A DNA stretch of 64,000 nucleotides from Rehmannia glutinosa (lineage: Eukaryota; Streptophyta; Magnoliopsida; Lamiales; Orobanchaceae). The notes beneath the pieces are model-generated. The model had not been told where the DNA came from, did no database searches, and saw nothing but the letters and a program-made list of their open reading frames with translations. The stretch covers positions 58,559,639 to 58,623,638 of the forward strand of contig CM071932.1 in the NCBI GenBank assembly GCA_016081115.2. The letters are read 5' to 3'. The first letter of the stretch is position 1. Each line of letters starts with the position of its first letter. Positions 1-12,707 of the stretch are shown one piece after another. The translations under genes and the position numbers were made by a program.

Positions 1-386
1 CCCGAAAAGCCATATCCACAGAAACTAAACAATCCAGTAATCACCAATAGCTACATAGTAGACCCTAAAACAGGCGTTTTTTCCTCCCCTGCAACTTCTT
101 GCTTGTTAGATGATTGACCAATGTTGGTTGAGAATCTAACATTCTGGGTCAAACTACTTTTCCTGGAGGTTTCCAAGTAACCTTTTTTGGAACTGACTGC
201 TTTTGTTTCTTTATGATTCTTTGTGGCACTTTATCAATGGCTTTGTTGGTTGACACTTGAGTGCAAACCACTTCTGCTGGTTTTTTGTTCACCTACAAAT
301 TCAATGTCAAAATTGTTTAAATTATTTAATGTTTTTTGAATCATTTACAACAACTTGAAATCCATACATTACCTGCAACTTTCTTC

Positions 387-1087
387 TCACCCTATTGTCT
401 TGGACAGTCGTTGAGATACTTTTGATTGAGATGGTATTGTTGACTGCTTTGGAGATTCCAAAATAGACCTACTCCTGGTATTTCTAGCAGGACTATCTTT
501 TGAAACCTCCAATCCTTGTGACTTAGGCTCACTTTCTTTTTCAATAATAATATAAGATGACTTTTTGCTTCTTCCCTTTATAATCAATAAATAATTTTAG
601 ATTGCAATGATATGTTATATAAACAGAAAATAAAACACTAAAAAATACAGACAAAAACAAAAAGTACATTTCTTTTCCTTGAAGTTTCAGCTTCATTTGC
701 AGCAGGAACATCCAATCCTAGACTTGTAGGCTGACTCTCTTTCCTAAGAGGACATCTTCTGGCATTGTGATTTTATTTATGGCACATGAAACGTAATGAC
801 AACTCATTTTCTAGCCAACTTCACAGGTGCTTTCTTCCCCTTCTTTTTTTTTGTTTTTCATCTCATCTAGATCTTTTCTTCTATCATTTTTCTTTGGCCT
901 GCCTAGCAACCTATCACAAACTGGAGGTTGCAATGGTTCTGCATCAACTTGAGGCCACATGTCACAGTCATTAAGAGTTTCCATCAACTGATTGTATGTT
1001 TTCAAAAAAGTCTCTTTTCTGTAGCAGTTGTCCACAAAATCCTCAGGTGTCAGCACCATGAAGTACATACCAGATATTGCATGTGCA
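387..1087 (-). pseudogene. MULE transposase, C-terminal part (split gene)
   Basis: This is the C-terminal part of a Mutator-like transposase, a DDE transposase that cuts and pastes MULE DNA. Reading leftward from 1087, the frame opens with AHAISGMYF, the second half of a SWIM zinc finger (CxC...CxH), followed by the typical MULE tail PEDFVDNCYRKETFLKTY and a basic RLLGRPKKN motif near 900. A degenerate CCHC knuckle follows around 740-800 but is out of frame, and a basic Ser-rich tail (387-587) is probably the last piece. The first half of the SWIM motif (GIPC) lies at the far end of the window near 51325, so the gene was cut by the hAT element. The join of flanks across the hAT duplication restores a continuous motif. 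Frameshifts make it a pseudogene. Positions 1-386 show only AT-rich, non-coding sequence that is probably its 3' flank. Confidence 0.82.
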
Positions 1088-1095
1088 CAAGAAAT

Positions 1096-1132
1096 CAGTG
1101 ACGGATCCAGGAATTTCTCGCAATGGGGGCAC
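1096..1132 (+). repeat. hAT left terminal inverted repeat
   Basis: Imperfect inverted repeat of 51282-51316. The outer 10 bases differ at one position, and the ATGGGGGCAC block matches. It is preceded by the target duplication CAAGAAAT. Confidence 0.82.
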
Positions 1133-1217
1133 AAAAAATGAAATCTATAAACTATATAAAAAATAATTACTGGATCACACATAACATAAGCATATAGCTA
1201 TTCCTCAAAAAAACATA

Positions 1218-1286
1218 AGCATATAGCTCAAGTGGTATATCGTTCACTCTTTGCAAGGGTATTGATCAGACTTCGATCTGATCTTT
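1218..1286 (+). other. Degenerate tRNA-like (Ala-type) relic
   Basis: ATATAGCTCAAGTGG resembles a tRNA D-arm with a polymerase III box A. CTTTGCA lies at the anticodon position, as in tRNA-Ala(TGC), and the GATCAGACTTCGATCTGATC stretch could form a T-arm-like stem around a degenerate box B. The acceptor stem is not recognisable and the variable and T regions are altered, so it is a relic or SINE head rather than a gene. A 17-bp direct repeat (1183-1199 and 1212-1228) overlaps its start. The rest of the hAT interior (1133-1492) is AT-rich and non-coding. Confidence 0.4.
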
Positions 1287-2571
1287 GAGTTTTTTTGAAA
1301 TTTATCCTCTCCCCTTCAACCATTCCTCCTAACTTATTAAAATATTAGTGGAGTGCACTTTTCCCCCCTAATCAATAGCTTTTAAACTAAATAATTAGTA
1401 AAAATTACTACATTGAAAACAACTAGTATGACACACTTTGTTTTTTTCCTTTAAACCATAACTAATATAAATTTGTAAAAGAATTAATACTATCTATATC
1501 TATATCTATACCTCTATAAAAGTGTGAATAGGTTTTAAGGTTTTTTGAAAATTTTGATTTGCCAAAAATGTTATCATGGTAAAGTTAGCTTTAAGGGTAA
1601 TTAAGTAGTTTTTCATATTGATTTTGATTTTATATGTTTAATAATATTGACAAGTGTCTCTTTATATTCCAAACCCTTCTTATATGAAATATTTCAATTT
1701 TAATTCTTAAAATAATTTAAATTTTTAGATAATATTTATTTTATATTATACTAGATATCGAGAGCTTTCCAGCCATATGTCATAAGCACATATAAAAGAC
1801 TTCATATGAGAGAATTTTAGTCATATAAAGTTGAGTGCTATGCAAAATACACATTTATAATATATTTCTTTAATTTTCTAAATAATTAAATACATCAAAA
1901 AAGAAAAAAGGGTATGAATTTACAGCAAAATGAAGAGACAAATAAATAAAAAATATTTAATATCATTTTATTCAAAATAAATAGCAGGACAAAATACATT
2001 TTCTAAACTCACTATTGGTTGAGAATATCCATACTATAATAAATTTATCATCTATCACAAACCCTAAATTGTGAGATAATATTATTTTTGGTTGGAGTAT
2101 GGAAATTTGCGACTATTAAAAATTTCAAGGAATTTTATGCTTTTCCCATAAAAAAATAATTAGTTTTTAAGGTATATATAAGCTAAATATAATTTTTTAC
2201 TAAAATTTTGAATAAATATTATTTTGTTTATAAGATCTATTCATTAATCTTTATGTATGTTCTTTCCCGTAATAATGGATATACGGTTCAACATGATTTA
2301 AATTCAATTATTAGTTTATTTTATTCATGTATTCTTTCGATAAAAAAAACTCAATTATTGTGACAATGTAAAGTTAAATTTGCAAAACAATATATTATGA
2401 GGACATACTCTAAAATTTAAAAATAAAATAAACTTGGATAAGAGTTATGTATTTGAAATTAATAAAATTATATTTTAAATCTCAAAGTGAAGTGGATGAG
2501 ATGAGTAATATTTGTTTAATTTTGATTATCCACAACTGTAAATTTATAATTTTTTTACGTTTTTAAGGGTT

Positions 2572-2574
<3 letters not shown>

Positions 2575-2606
<32 letters not shown>
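2575..2606. repeat. AT dinucleotide microsatellite
   Basis: Uninterrupted AT repeat of about 32 bp inside the left part of the Helitron. Shorter AT runs occur near 48297, 48543 and 48979. Confidence 0.95.
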
Positions 2607-2608
<2 letters not shown>

Positions 2609-2754
2609 ATTGTAAAACTAAATAAATAAAAATGATTTTACAGCAAAAACTACAATAACAATATAAAACAGTTAATACTAAGCATTTTGAGGCTAAATTG
2701 AAATTGAGAACTAATTTTTCTTTAACATTTATTTATGAACTTTTTTTTTATGGA

Positions 2755-4291
2755 TGTAGGTCCCAAGGGGTGTAAGTGTAAGGTTTAGAAGGGGGGTTGA
2801 ATAAACCTTACCAAATTTTCGATTTAGTCTTTTTAAATATTCGAGTTGATACTACACAATGTGTCTAGATGGACAACCAATTTAGTTAATCAAGTAGAGT
2901 TAGTCTCTCAACGGACTCAACTCGAGCTATTGATGGAATAACTCAACTGTTAGTCTAAATTAACTCAACTTGTGGTTTTGTTTTTCGGAAGACTTAACAC
3001 CCTTAAGTTTGGTTAAGCAAGGATTTAGTGCTTGGTTTAGTACATAGAAATTATCAAGTGGATAGCAAATTTATCAAAGATTTAAACAATTAAGATGCGA
3101 GGAATTAAAGTCTTTGAAATGTAAATGACACAATGAAATTTTTATAGAGGTTCGAAGATGGGGTAATTCTTCTACTCCTCTCTTCTCCAACTCCTGGAGG
3201 AATCCACTAGGTATTGATCAAGATACAAAGTGGTAATATCCCGGATACAAGTCTTGATCACACAAACGACTTGATCATTTGGGACTCGATCTGAGACGCC
3301 TTGATCACTCACCAAGGCTTCTCGTGCGACTCGGCTTCTTCACAGGCAAATTTGCCTTGCTACTACTGACTCACTTGCTCAAGCTCTTTGGATTTGATCA
3401 CGAAGCCCTCCAAAAGCTTAAGACTTGGTTCGACCTTGAACCTTCCTACAATCCCTCGTGGAATGTAGACCCTTGATTTTTCAAGTATTTTCCTCTTCAA
3501 CCGATTGAAGTTATCTTTCCTTCACAGGTGAGTGTTGGATTGATGTTCTTCGTAGTGTAGGCTTGAGGATTGAGAATATTTCAGATTTTCGAATAATTGC
3601 TTGAACGTTTTTGGTTCAGGTCCGTTACTTTTTCTCAATGTCATTTCTCAGCCTTTTATAGTGATCTTTCAAAAATTTGCCCGTTGAAGAGATAAGTTTA
3701 TTTTTGAAAGTCACTTGCAGTCGTTGGCTTGTCTTGTTGCAGTCCTTGGAATTGCCATTTCCTCGTATGAATTGTTTTTCACCTTTTGAGTTCGACACGG
3801 TGTAGTGCTTCTCATTTGTTCATTCCTTTTGCATGCTTCTCGGGGTGAGCACTCCGAGAAAGGTGGTATGGAGATATTACTTGTTTAAGTAATTCTCTTG
3901 ATTTCTCGGCAACGGATCTTTTTCGATTATCTCGACTTGACCGCATTCTTTGCTTTCCCCAGGTGACTTAGAGTCGACTTCCAATCATTGGATGACTCTT
4001 CACTTCTACTTGAGACTTGGCTTTTCTTGAGTTGACTTGACGATACTCCACTCACCGCATCTCACCGCTTCTTCATAGAGTTCCCGTCTACTCTTCTTTG
4101 CCATACTCACTGTCTTGCGGAGTCTTCCTTCTAGTCTTGATTGTCTTCTTGCATGTTAGGGTGTAGGCGACTTAACTCGGGCTTGCCACTCTATTTATTA
4201 CAATGCATTTTACAACAAGAATGGGGTGCCAACTTCTTATTCTAAGTTTTACATGGCATTCATCAAAATCTAAACAATAAATTTCCTAACA
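2755..4291 (-). repeat. Sirevirus LTR A (3' LTR of left copy)
   Basis: 1537-bp LTR, TG...CA ended. On the minus strand it starts TGTTAGGAAATT and ends CCTACA. It follows the polypurine tract at 4292. A TATA box (CTATAAAAGGC, minus strand, 3651-3661) marks the likely promoter. It groups with LTRs D and E, sharing for example the GTGTCTAGATGGACA stretch. Confidence 0.93.
3651..3661 (-). promoter_or_regulatory. LTR TATA box
   Basis: CTATAAAAGGC on the minus strand. The same site recurs in the other four LTRs at 18552-18562, 31062-31071 (one T fewer), 34558-34568 and 47055-47065. It is the presumed core promoter for the genomic RNA. Confidence 0.6.
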
Positions 4292-4305
4292 ATTTCCCCC
4301 TTTTT
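4292..4305 (-). promoter_or_regulatory. Polypurine tract next to LTR A
   Basis: On the minus strand AAAAAGGGGGAAAT directly precedes the 3' LTR, itself preceded by CATCATC. This is the plus-strand priming site of reverse transcription. Identical tracts sit at 19202-19215 and 35208-35221. Confidence 0.85.
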
Positions 4306-4554
4306 GATGATGCCAAAACTTAAACCATTCAAAAATGCAAATAGCAAAGATACATACAGATAGTGTATTCACATAGAATGTATGCGTAGAATCAATCTTT
4401 TTATTGATCATAACATTCTTGTTCTTTTACACAATCATTTTACAATGTGTATCGAGCAAACATTTGTCTACACGAAAATAAAGAATGTATAGCTTTATTG
4501 CGAGAAAACTTACATAGTATGTATTTACATCATAAAATACATGAAGGGGTGGAC

Positions 4555-7500
4555 AACAACACTTCATCTCCTTCGTATCTCCTTCTTTTTCATCTTGTTC
4601 AAGATCTTCTCGCTCTTCTTCTCTTTTTCTCATCGTCACCGCTTTCTTCTTCTTTTTCCATATGCCTTCCCGGGGCGACTTCATCTCTTCTTAATCTTTC
4701 TTGTCTTTCCTCCCATAGCTGAGTTTGTCTCTTGTTTTCTTCTTCTATTCTTTTCGCATACTCAAAGATTACTTTTAGCCACTTGCAAATTTGCTATTTG
4801 GTCAAGACCACCCTAGTAGATCCCTCCTTTCTTGCATGGATCTACGTATTCAATGTTTTTGGGCGAGGCCTGGTCCAAAACCTCTTCCTCCACCACGCTT
4901 CTTCCTCTACCTGCGGCGTGCATTGTCTTTGGGGTCTTCTTCTTTCCAAAATTGAGTGACCGGCGGAGTGACCAGCAGAGTGATCGCCGGTCTCGCTCGC
5001 TGTCGGCTTCTTCTTCACATAACGTGAGACCCTTTTCCCGAAGACAAGTCCCAAGCTTGAGCCATAGACATATTTGCAAAGTATCCTTCGGATGCGGCGT
5101 TTTAAATTCATCAACGATCGTGGCTCTGTCCCGACATCCGAGATGGCATAAGTGTCTCTGTCTCTTTGGAATGCCTCCATGTTGTTTCAAGATGTTCATG
5201 ACTCGGGCATCCATTCTTCCTTCCACTTCCCCATCCCCACGCTTCAATTGTCTTTCTCTTTTCACCATAGATATAGCGAGTGTTGGAGTGGCGAGTCACA
5301 GGAGTTTGCTACGATAATGTCACCGTGACAAGACCTTGTTGGGGGTTTGTGCAATCATCAAGGTCACATCTTTCGATCCTTCCCCCTCAATGATTTTCCT
5401 TTCTTTTGTTTCAACTTCATGAGTCAGTCTTTCCTTCGCAGTTGCATCCTCTTTTTCGCCTTCGGATCTCTTCTATGCTATAAGGTATTCCTCTTCCCCC
5501 TTTTTGGCATCATCAAAGAGAGAGGGACACTGAAACATATCTTGCAAGCGGGAAGTCGAGCCTCACGATGGTAGAGTTCTGTCTCGAGTCTGCTGCGGAT
5601 TATGCGGACGAAATTCGGATCGAGTAGCGTTGGACTCTGCTTTGAAATTAGCTTTATCTCGGCCATGAGAAGGCTGAATTTTCTATTCATGTTTTCTTCC
5701 AAACGTCAGAGATCACTCTTATTTTGCTCACGCAGCGACTTTATCTCGGCGTGTGAGCTTCATGCATGTGCTCAATGTGTTCTCTCAACTTCGTTTTGCA
5801 TCGGCATTCTCGGCTCTCCATACCCTTGTGTTGAACAATGTCCTGAAGTATCTAACTTGTTCCACATGCATTGTTTCTTGTTGTTGCCACCATTCCCCGA
5901 TCCGGATCATTATGCCTCTTAAGTCGGATAAGATTGGCATCTCTATTGTCCAATCGCATGTCCATAGAGGCCGATGCCTCTCCATCCATTCAATCTCGGC
6001 AAATAATGCCTTGAACACTTCGCGGACTTGGTGATTCTTCCGTTGCGGTGATTGCCATGCGGCGTCAAAGTCATAATCACCGGAACAATGGTACCGATGA
6101 AATAACGAAGCTAGTCTATGGAAGCGTGCGATCTCGTTCTCGACTCTTGAGGAGATCCGGTACCTCCAGAGAGAAAGGAAAAGATTCTATAAAGGAATCA
6201 TCACGGCCAACCGGTATTTGTTCAATGATGAGAGGTGCACGTGAAGTTCCTTTTGAGTCGAACCTCTGCGGCTGGGGAGCCCGCACGGTGGACTCTGTCT
6301 CACCGGGTCTTTTGTGAAGTGGACCCGACTTGCCGAGCCTCGCTAGTTTCTCCAATTGAGTAGACGGTCCTCGGCCGTGTCGAAGCGTCATCGGACGATG
6401 ATGAGATTTCCATTGGTGGTTCATCATCAAAATTAAAGGTTTGACGAGTAGTCTTGGGATCGAACTTGCTCGTGCTTGGAACATCCGCAATGAGTCTTTT
6501 GGAGTCATCACGGGGATGACTCGGCTTCTTCGTCGCCTTCGATCCCGAGAAAGGTTACATCGATTATCCTGGGAATCATGAAGCGCACTTATCTCCTTTT
6601 TCGGATGGGTCGATGATAGCGGGAGGGATGTTCTCTACTTGACTTCTTTACCCCCGGGAAGTCTCAACCTCCCGTGGGCCTTCATTACCTCCTGCGGCTC
6701 ATTGATCGGCGAGGCATGGACCTCCCTTTCGACAAAGTGTCGGCCGTCTTAGGGTCTTCGTGGTGGCATCCATTGGAGTCTCAACCCCATGGATTGCACT
6801 TTCATCACCCAAAGTGTTAACTCCCGTATCATTCCTTCTCGTGCCTCGATCGCATCGGCGCGTCATTAGCCTTCGAGCGGTTGGCACCTCACCGAGAGAG
6901 TCTCAATCGCCTGAGCTTCGTTGATGACAACTTGCTGTTTGTTTAGTGTTTGTACTTTCTCCACTTCGCCTCCTGGATTCGTTGTTGAGTCATCTGCGCA
7001 GTATTCTCCGACCTTGCTGCGGTGGAGGGAGTTTCCCCTCGGTGCACGCACCGAGTGACTTGGAATGGGGTCACTCGTCTCCAAACTCCCGGCTATTTCT
7101 ATTGAGTGTTCAGTTGGGGCGGTGGTAAAACACCTTCAATAGGGGTTGGCTCGACCGGGGTCCCCACTATCCCGCCATCGCCAGTTCCTTATCGCCTTCT
7201 TCCGAGTGAGTGGGGAAGTGGTGGCAGCAACAACAAAGTGGCGATTTCTTTGAACCACTCCCATTGGATCAATTTCACCGTGTTCGGAGGACTCTCCTGG
7301 TCCCTCCATCAATCTATGCTCGTGAAGGATTACGGATTCGTGCAATGCTTGCTGCATTTGCAACTCTTCTCGTGGCGGCGGCGAGTCCGGATCCTCATCA
7401 CCGCCGAGAAGACATCAAGGAGAGGATATGTGTGTTCGTGGTGCGAAGATAGATAGGCGATCTTTGGCTTTCTCACGTGCCTCGGCTTCCTCTGCTTCTT

Positions 7501-8813
7501 TCCTTCTCCTTGTCCTTGAAGATCTACAGGATGTCCGTGCGATTGTCTTCATCCGATCTTTGAGATCACAGTGGTTAGTCCAAGGAAGTTTAACAGTTCC
7601 TCTTCTTCTTCTATAAACTCGGGCCGTTGGAACTGTTCCTGGATTTACTCAATTTCCATTTCCTCCATTCATGCGGGCGATTTTTGATGTCCGGGTAAGG
7701 TGGAGATAGGATCATCACATCACCGTCGCTCTGTCGAAACTTCTTTTGTGTCTCAGTGCACCAAGCGGACTACATCTATTTCTTCAGTTGCCTCTCTGCT
7801 GATCGCCCGTCAATGAGACTTAGCTGTTTCATCAATTACATCCGGGGATTCGAATGCTTGGCAGTTTAAGTATTTATTACAATGAGTGACTCGAGTCACC
7901 GTTTTTCAAGCTCGGAGCACTTGATGATTCTTCTCCGTCTTCTAGTTTGTACCGGAGGGATTTCTCGGTTCGAGAGACGCTTTCTTCGAGTCTTGGGCGG
8001 CGGGGGGCGTGCTAGTGTTTTCTTCCGAGGAGATGGCTGTCTTGGCTTTTCGATCTCCTCTTTTTGACGATCCGAGAAGGTAGTTGAGAGTCCTTCTCGA
8101 CCGCTAACTGGGCAGGAGACACGGCTGCGGGGCGGGTGACTCTCTGCCGCGGCGGTGACTCTGCTGCGGGGGGGGAGTAGGTTTGACTTTCTTTGCTTTG
8201 CAGAGCAACAGTCTTCTTAGCAAAATTGCGCAGGCGACTTTCTTCTTTGGTGGAGAGGAAAACAGATCTTGAGTGGTCACCGATTCCCCCTCACTTGTGT
8301 CGACTCTCTTGGCGTAGGCTCTCTTATGTGCGCCGAGAGAGGTTTGATCTCAACATCCTCTTGTTAACATGGAACGCCTTTCCATGTCTAAGAGGACTCC
8401 TTTCACCTCCATCATCCGGCCAATCACCGTGGCCATATCCTAGAGATCTTCCAAATGTGCCATCTTCCTTGAAGGATTTGTTCCCTACATTCGGCATAGT
8501 CTGCTGTAGACAAATTCAGCCCGATTATTTTCCTTTCTTCAATGATCGCAGCCATTCACGATCAACTTTGCTTTTGATGATTGGTCAAAGTCGCCAAATT
8601 TGATGTCAATACATTTGTCAACTATGTCCAACAATGACTTGTGATAATCCTCCTTCAGACCAGTCTCTTGTTTGTTTTGTGTAAACTATTTTATCGGTAT
8701 AGTCGGGCTTGGCTATTTCCTTCCAAGGCAAAGATCGAGTTTACATCAACTTCGTTAATTTCGATGCTCCTTCCGTTGGTAGTGAGCAGTGTTCAACAAA
8801 ATCCTTGGCAGAG
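4555..8813 (-). pseudogene. Additional 3' ORF, left copy, main part
   Basis: This is the 3' additional ORF of the left Sirevirus copy, after the Athila-like insertion at 8819-14210 separated it from its first 86 codons. Reading leftward it encodes a segment related to that in the other copies (CIDIKFGA near 8600, cut short; ESLIGRMMEVKG-like near 8400). A Lys/Arg-rich region follows (about 8000-8250), then a Ser/Asp-rich stretch with FNFDDEPPMEISSSSDDA homology (6360-6440 region), then EVEGRMDARVMNILKQHGG near 5200 and a Glu/Arg/Lys coiled-coil-like end (4560-4690). Frames are interrupted every few hundred bases. The function is unknown; no signal peptide or clear membrane segment is evident. 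Open frames on the plus strand here are shadows. Confidence 0.6.
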
Positions 8814-8818
8814 ATGGT

Positions 8819-10343
8819 TGTTCGCCTTATTTTTAGCTTCACCGCAAGTGTACGATATAGTTTATAGAATAGGGTAAGCAAGGTCGTATCCACGGAGACT
8901 AATAAATTAATGCGCTAAGTATTGAACTAAGATAGCCTTATTTTTATTTAGACGATCGAAATTGAATGATTGTTGTGGAAGAAAAGATAAGAATAACCAC
9001 AAAAACACAAGATGAAAATAATAGTGGAATTATCAAGGGAAATGAAATGGATTCCCGGGTTATGGTTTCAATTAATATTCCTCTTGTTTTACGATTTAAT
9101 CAAAGCCAAAGTTATTATCAATACACCTATAAGACGATCACAACGGTATTTTATCCTCCCTCTTGAGATGTATATAAAGTGTAGATTGAAATATCTATGC
9201 TAGTATCTCTACTCAACATAAGATACACAACTCCCAAATGCACAAAAGATCAAATATCCTCACAAATATTCACAAACCTCTCGATTATGCAAATATTCAT
9301 GTCAAGTACTCAAGATCTAATATTGAAACTCATCTCTCGAATTATGAATCAATATATCAAACAAGTTAAATCATTGGCCAAATGATAAAACAAGAATAAG
9401 AACAAAGCACTCAAATAGGCTTCAAGACAATAACTTCAACTAAGATTAAAACATTCAACAAGAGTTCAATTAATCTACTTCCAAAACCCGGAAATCACAA
9501 GAAGTTTAGCTACTCATTACAAATAAACAACTCATAGACAAATTGTTCAAATTCATGACAAGCTAAAATGAAAGATTAAAGCACAAAGAATGAGAAAACT
9601 TAGGGAAATGGATAATCTCTCGATTAATCTTCAATCCTCAAGCTCCGATTTGACCCGATTCTTCCCTTGGTTCTTCCTTAATGAAGTTGATGTATTTCTT
9701 GTGTTCTTGGGTGTATTCCCAGCCTTTCCTTCATGCCCTAGATCAAGCCTCCCATTTATCTATTTATAACCCCACAAAGATCCAAGAAAAAGGTGGCTTA
9801 GCATAGGAAAATCCGCCCCGGGCGCTGCGGCACCCAGAAATTAAGTGCATATAGTCGCCGGCCGCTGCAATTTCGGGCGTTGTTACTGCAGCGCCCATCC
9901 GTCCACCGCAATTCGTTACTTGTTTGGCGCCAGAAGGCTATGCCAAATGGACGAATGCTGCCAGCAGCTCCCTTTGTTTTTCGCCCACCAAATGTCCGAA
10001 TTTGCTTTTGAGCCCTTCTTCAAAGTTGTAGCTCTATCCCTTAGCTTTCCATAGCCACTTGAATCATCTCAATATTAATTTTGTAGAGAGAGTTATGGCC
10101 AAAATATGAAACACTTTGCCAGTGATGGAAATTTCGAGACAGCGTTTGGGCGTTTCTTCAAATCAATCTCTCTTTGTTTGCTCGTTTGTACTTCTTTTGA
10201 TACACGATTCATTACTATGACTATAAACTCAATATAATTGGCTCTCAACATTGCTTGGCTACTCAAATGACTCAAAATACTCAAAAACAACACAAAACTC
10301 AAGTCTTGGAAGCCCAAATCAATGGTATAAAACCAAGTGAACA
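8819..10343 (-). repeat. Athila-like element, 3' LTR
   Basis: 1525 bp, TG...CA. It has a TATA-like site (GTTATAAATA, minus strand) at 9761-9770. The GC-rich block 9811-9990 differs most from the other LTR. Short plus-strand frames inside it are duplicated in the partner LTR only because the LTRs are repeats. Confidence 0.92.
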
Positions 10344-12201
10344 AATACCCCCAAACTTAAATTGTTGGCCGTCCGGTCAACACTTTTAAAAACAAGACAA
10401 AACATGACTAGGAGTAATGAAAAGTTGAACGCACAACAACTCCATAAAATTTTGTATTGTTCATTGTAGGTATCAAGCAACGAATTAACCAAGCCTCAAA
10501 CATCTAACATAGAGCACATATTAAAGAAACCATGGTAAATTCTAAGAATTACACCTCACAAAGATCAAGTGTATACTCTCATCTCGAATGAATATAGGAC
10601 GTGTTTACGCTCAATTCAATTCAATATTGCGAGAATTACCATAGGCTTGCAAATCGTCTCATATCTCCACCACTAGGATGTATGCAAAATTGTGAATCAA
10701 AAAGGACTTTTTCCTTTGGTTGTAATGAAAGCTCTTTGGTTGGGGTAGGAAAATATGGATAGAGTGACTCAAACTTGAGCGTATAGACCGGTGAGCATAT
10801 AATTCATCTACATTAAAGCTCAATATGCTACTCAAATCACCTCTCATTTTCACCAACTCTTCTTATCTCCATCCCCTTTATTTTGTAAACTCAACCATTC
10901 ACATTACAATTTTTAACCTCCAAGTTCATTCAAAGAAAACTCATTCATCGATCTATTTTTTTTTTATGAGTTTTCAACATTTCATATCTCCTTTTTCTTT
11001 CTCTTTTGTTCTCATCAACCAACTATAACATCACCTTCTAATATTTTGATTTCACCCATTCACCCTTATTCAATTCCTTTACTCAATGCTATACGCTCAA
11101 GTGTTGGGTAAAAGATTTATCAAGTTAAGGCTTGAATTGTGGCTATTAAAAATTAGGCAATAGGCTCAAGTTGGCTAACTAGGGATTTCAATATCATCAT
11201 TAGGTAAGCAAAAGGCTTGAAGGGCTAACAAAATGGCCTTTGATCATTTTCACAATTCGCATACAACATGTGACCTTGACAGAGATGCCAGAGCAAGTTA
11301 TAGAATTCTAACAACATGAATGATACACTCAAATCACAAACAAGACTGCATATGATGAAAGCAGTAAAGGCTCAAAAGCTCATAGGCTTGTAAATATGTA
11401 ATTCAAAGCATCAAACCAAGTTTTCCATCTTAACATGCTCAATGTTATCTATTTATGGCTCAATCAACTCATGCTCAACACTCAATCCAAACAATACAAA
11501 ATTTTCAAAATCAATCACAAGTTACAATCAAGAGATTAACTCACTCCCTAAAATCTATGAAAGCAATAAACATGCTAAAATCAGAAACATGCTACTAATG
11601 CAAATGCAACTTAAAATGCTCTACATGCAACTATATGAAAACACACAAACAAATGCAATTTTTTTTTACACACTTCAAATCAAAATACTCACACATTTCA
11701 AATCAAAATACTAACTCTCCCCCCAAACTTGAATGAAATTATATCGAAACAAGGAAAAGATAGAATTTCAAGAAAGAAAAAAATGTGAAGTTACCATTGG
11801 GTTGCCTCCCAACAAGCGCTAGATTTACCGTCTATAGCTCGACGTATGAATTGGTGCCTCCCTTGAATGCATATATTAGCCGCTTTGGGTCATGGTCAAG
11901 TGCCATATTTGCCTTGCACCTAATAATGCATACTTGGGGTGTCCAAGCAAGGATTTGAGTCCTGGCGTAGGAATATACTTGATCCCGGTTTACATGTATG
12001 TTGTTCGTTTGCATACGTATGATCGCATTTTTCTCGTTCGGAACAACTTTCTTATAATATCTCGCACGAACTGCTCATTCGTACACGCTTGGGTTGTGTG
12101 TTCCTTGTCTGTTTTTGTTCCTTTTCGCCGCCACATACTATTTGACCGTGCATAGACATACAACTGTGTGGTTCTCGAACTTTCTTGCTCTTCCAGGATC
12201 G
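10344..12201 (-). other. Athila-like internal region, 3' non-coding part
   Basis: No conserved frame is visible. Next to the LTR, minus-strand AAGTTTGGGGGTATT (10344-10358) is the likely polypurine tract. A second purine run, CAAGTTTGGGGGGAGAG, lies at 11717-11733. GTTGCCTCCCAACAAGCGCT near 11800-11820 is a phrase I associate with Athila-type 3' regions. Confidence 0.5.
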
Positions 12202-12534
12202 TCAACTCCTCGTATTCGGTATCATTCCTTCGATGAATGACACTATATTGTTCCTTCGAGTTGGCTTGATGGTGCTTAAAAATTGGCTCTTTTGATGTTG
12301 CCCACCAACTATTGTAACTAATTGGCCCATTTGAGTCTCGAGATTTTTCAATTGTGAATCCATAGTATTGGCCAATTGTGTCAATTGCAACTTCATCTTG
12401 TCCATCTTTGCTTCGTTTTTGGTAAGGCTATTTCCCATTTCCCTCATGAATAAATTTATTTGACTCATAAATGAAGTCGTTTGATTCATGAATGAAATGA
12501 GGGCGTCTTCCAAAGATGGTTTTGCCTCTTCCAT
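12202..12534 (-). pseudogene. Athila-like Gag fragment
   Basis: A 110-residue frame beginning MEEAKPSLEDALISFMNQT, with repeated short heptad-like stretches and NLETQMGQLV in the middle. The SLEDxxxxFMxQT...NLExQMGQL pattern is typical of the region downstream of the capsid in Athila-lineage Gag. The capsid domain and zinc knuckle are missing, so this is a remnant. It lies about 150 bases inside the primer site, where gag should start. It could be translated as a short coiled-coil peptide, but nothing shows that it is. Confidence 0.55.
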
Positions 12535-12683
12535 CCGAATAGGTGCACCTATACCAATTCAAAGAAACAAATCAAGCATTGTAGAAGTAGAATTTACAAA
12601 AGAAAAATGAAATAAAAATAAAAAAATGTCTAAATTAAGAATAATTCTATCTATCGCAATATTAGCACCAAAAATTGTATTAG

Positions 12684-12701
12684 TCCCCGGCAACGGCGCC
12701 A
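12684..12701 (-). promoter_or_regulatory. Primer binding site, tRNA-Asp type
   Basis: On the minus strand TGGCGCCGTTGCCGGGGA lies 6 bases inside the 5' LTR. It matches the Asp-tRNA primer site described for Athila-lineage elements. Confidence 0.82.
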
Positions 12702-12707
12702 AAAACT

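Noticed and set aside
1218..1286. Functional tRNA gene
   Set aside because: No acceptor stem and a damaged box B.
4447..8603. Many plus-strand open frames of 60-160 codons, repeated around 19600-23300 and 35360-39600
   Set aside because: They are antisense shadows of the additional 3' ORF; conservation of motifs and starts follows the minus strand.
8966..9385. Short frames present twice (also at 12855-13274)
   Set aside because: They are duplicated only because they lie in the two LTRs of the Athila-like element, on the non-coding strand.
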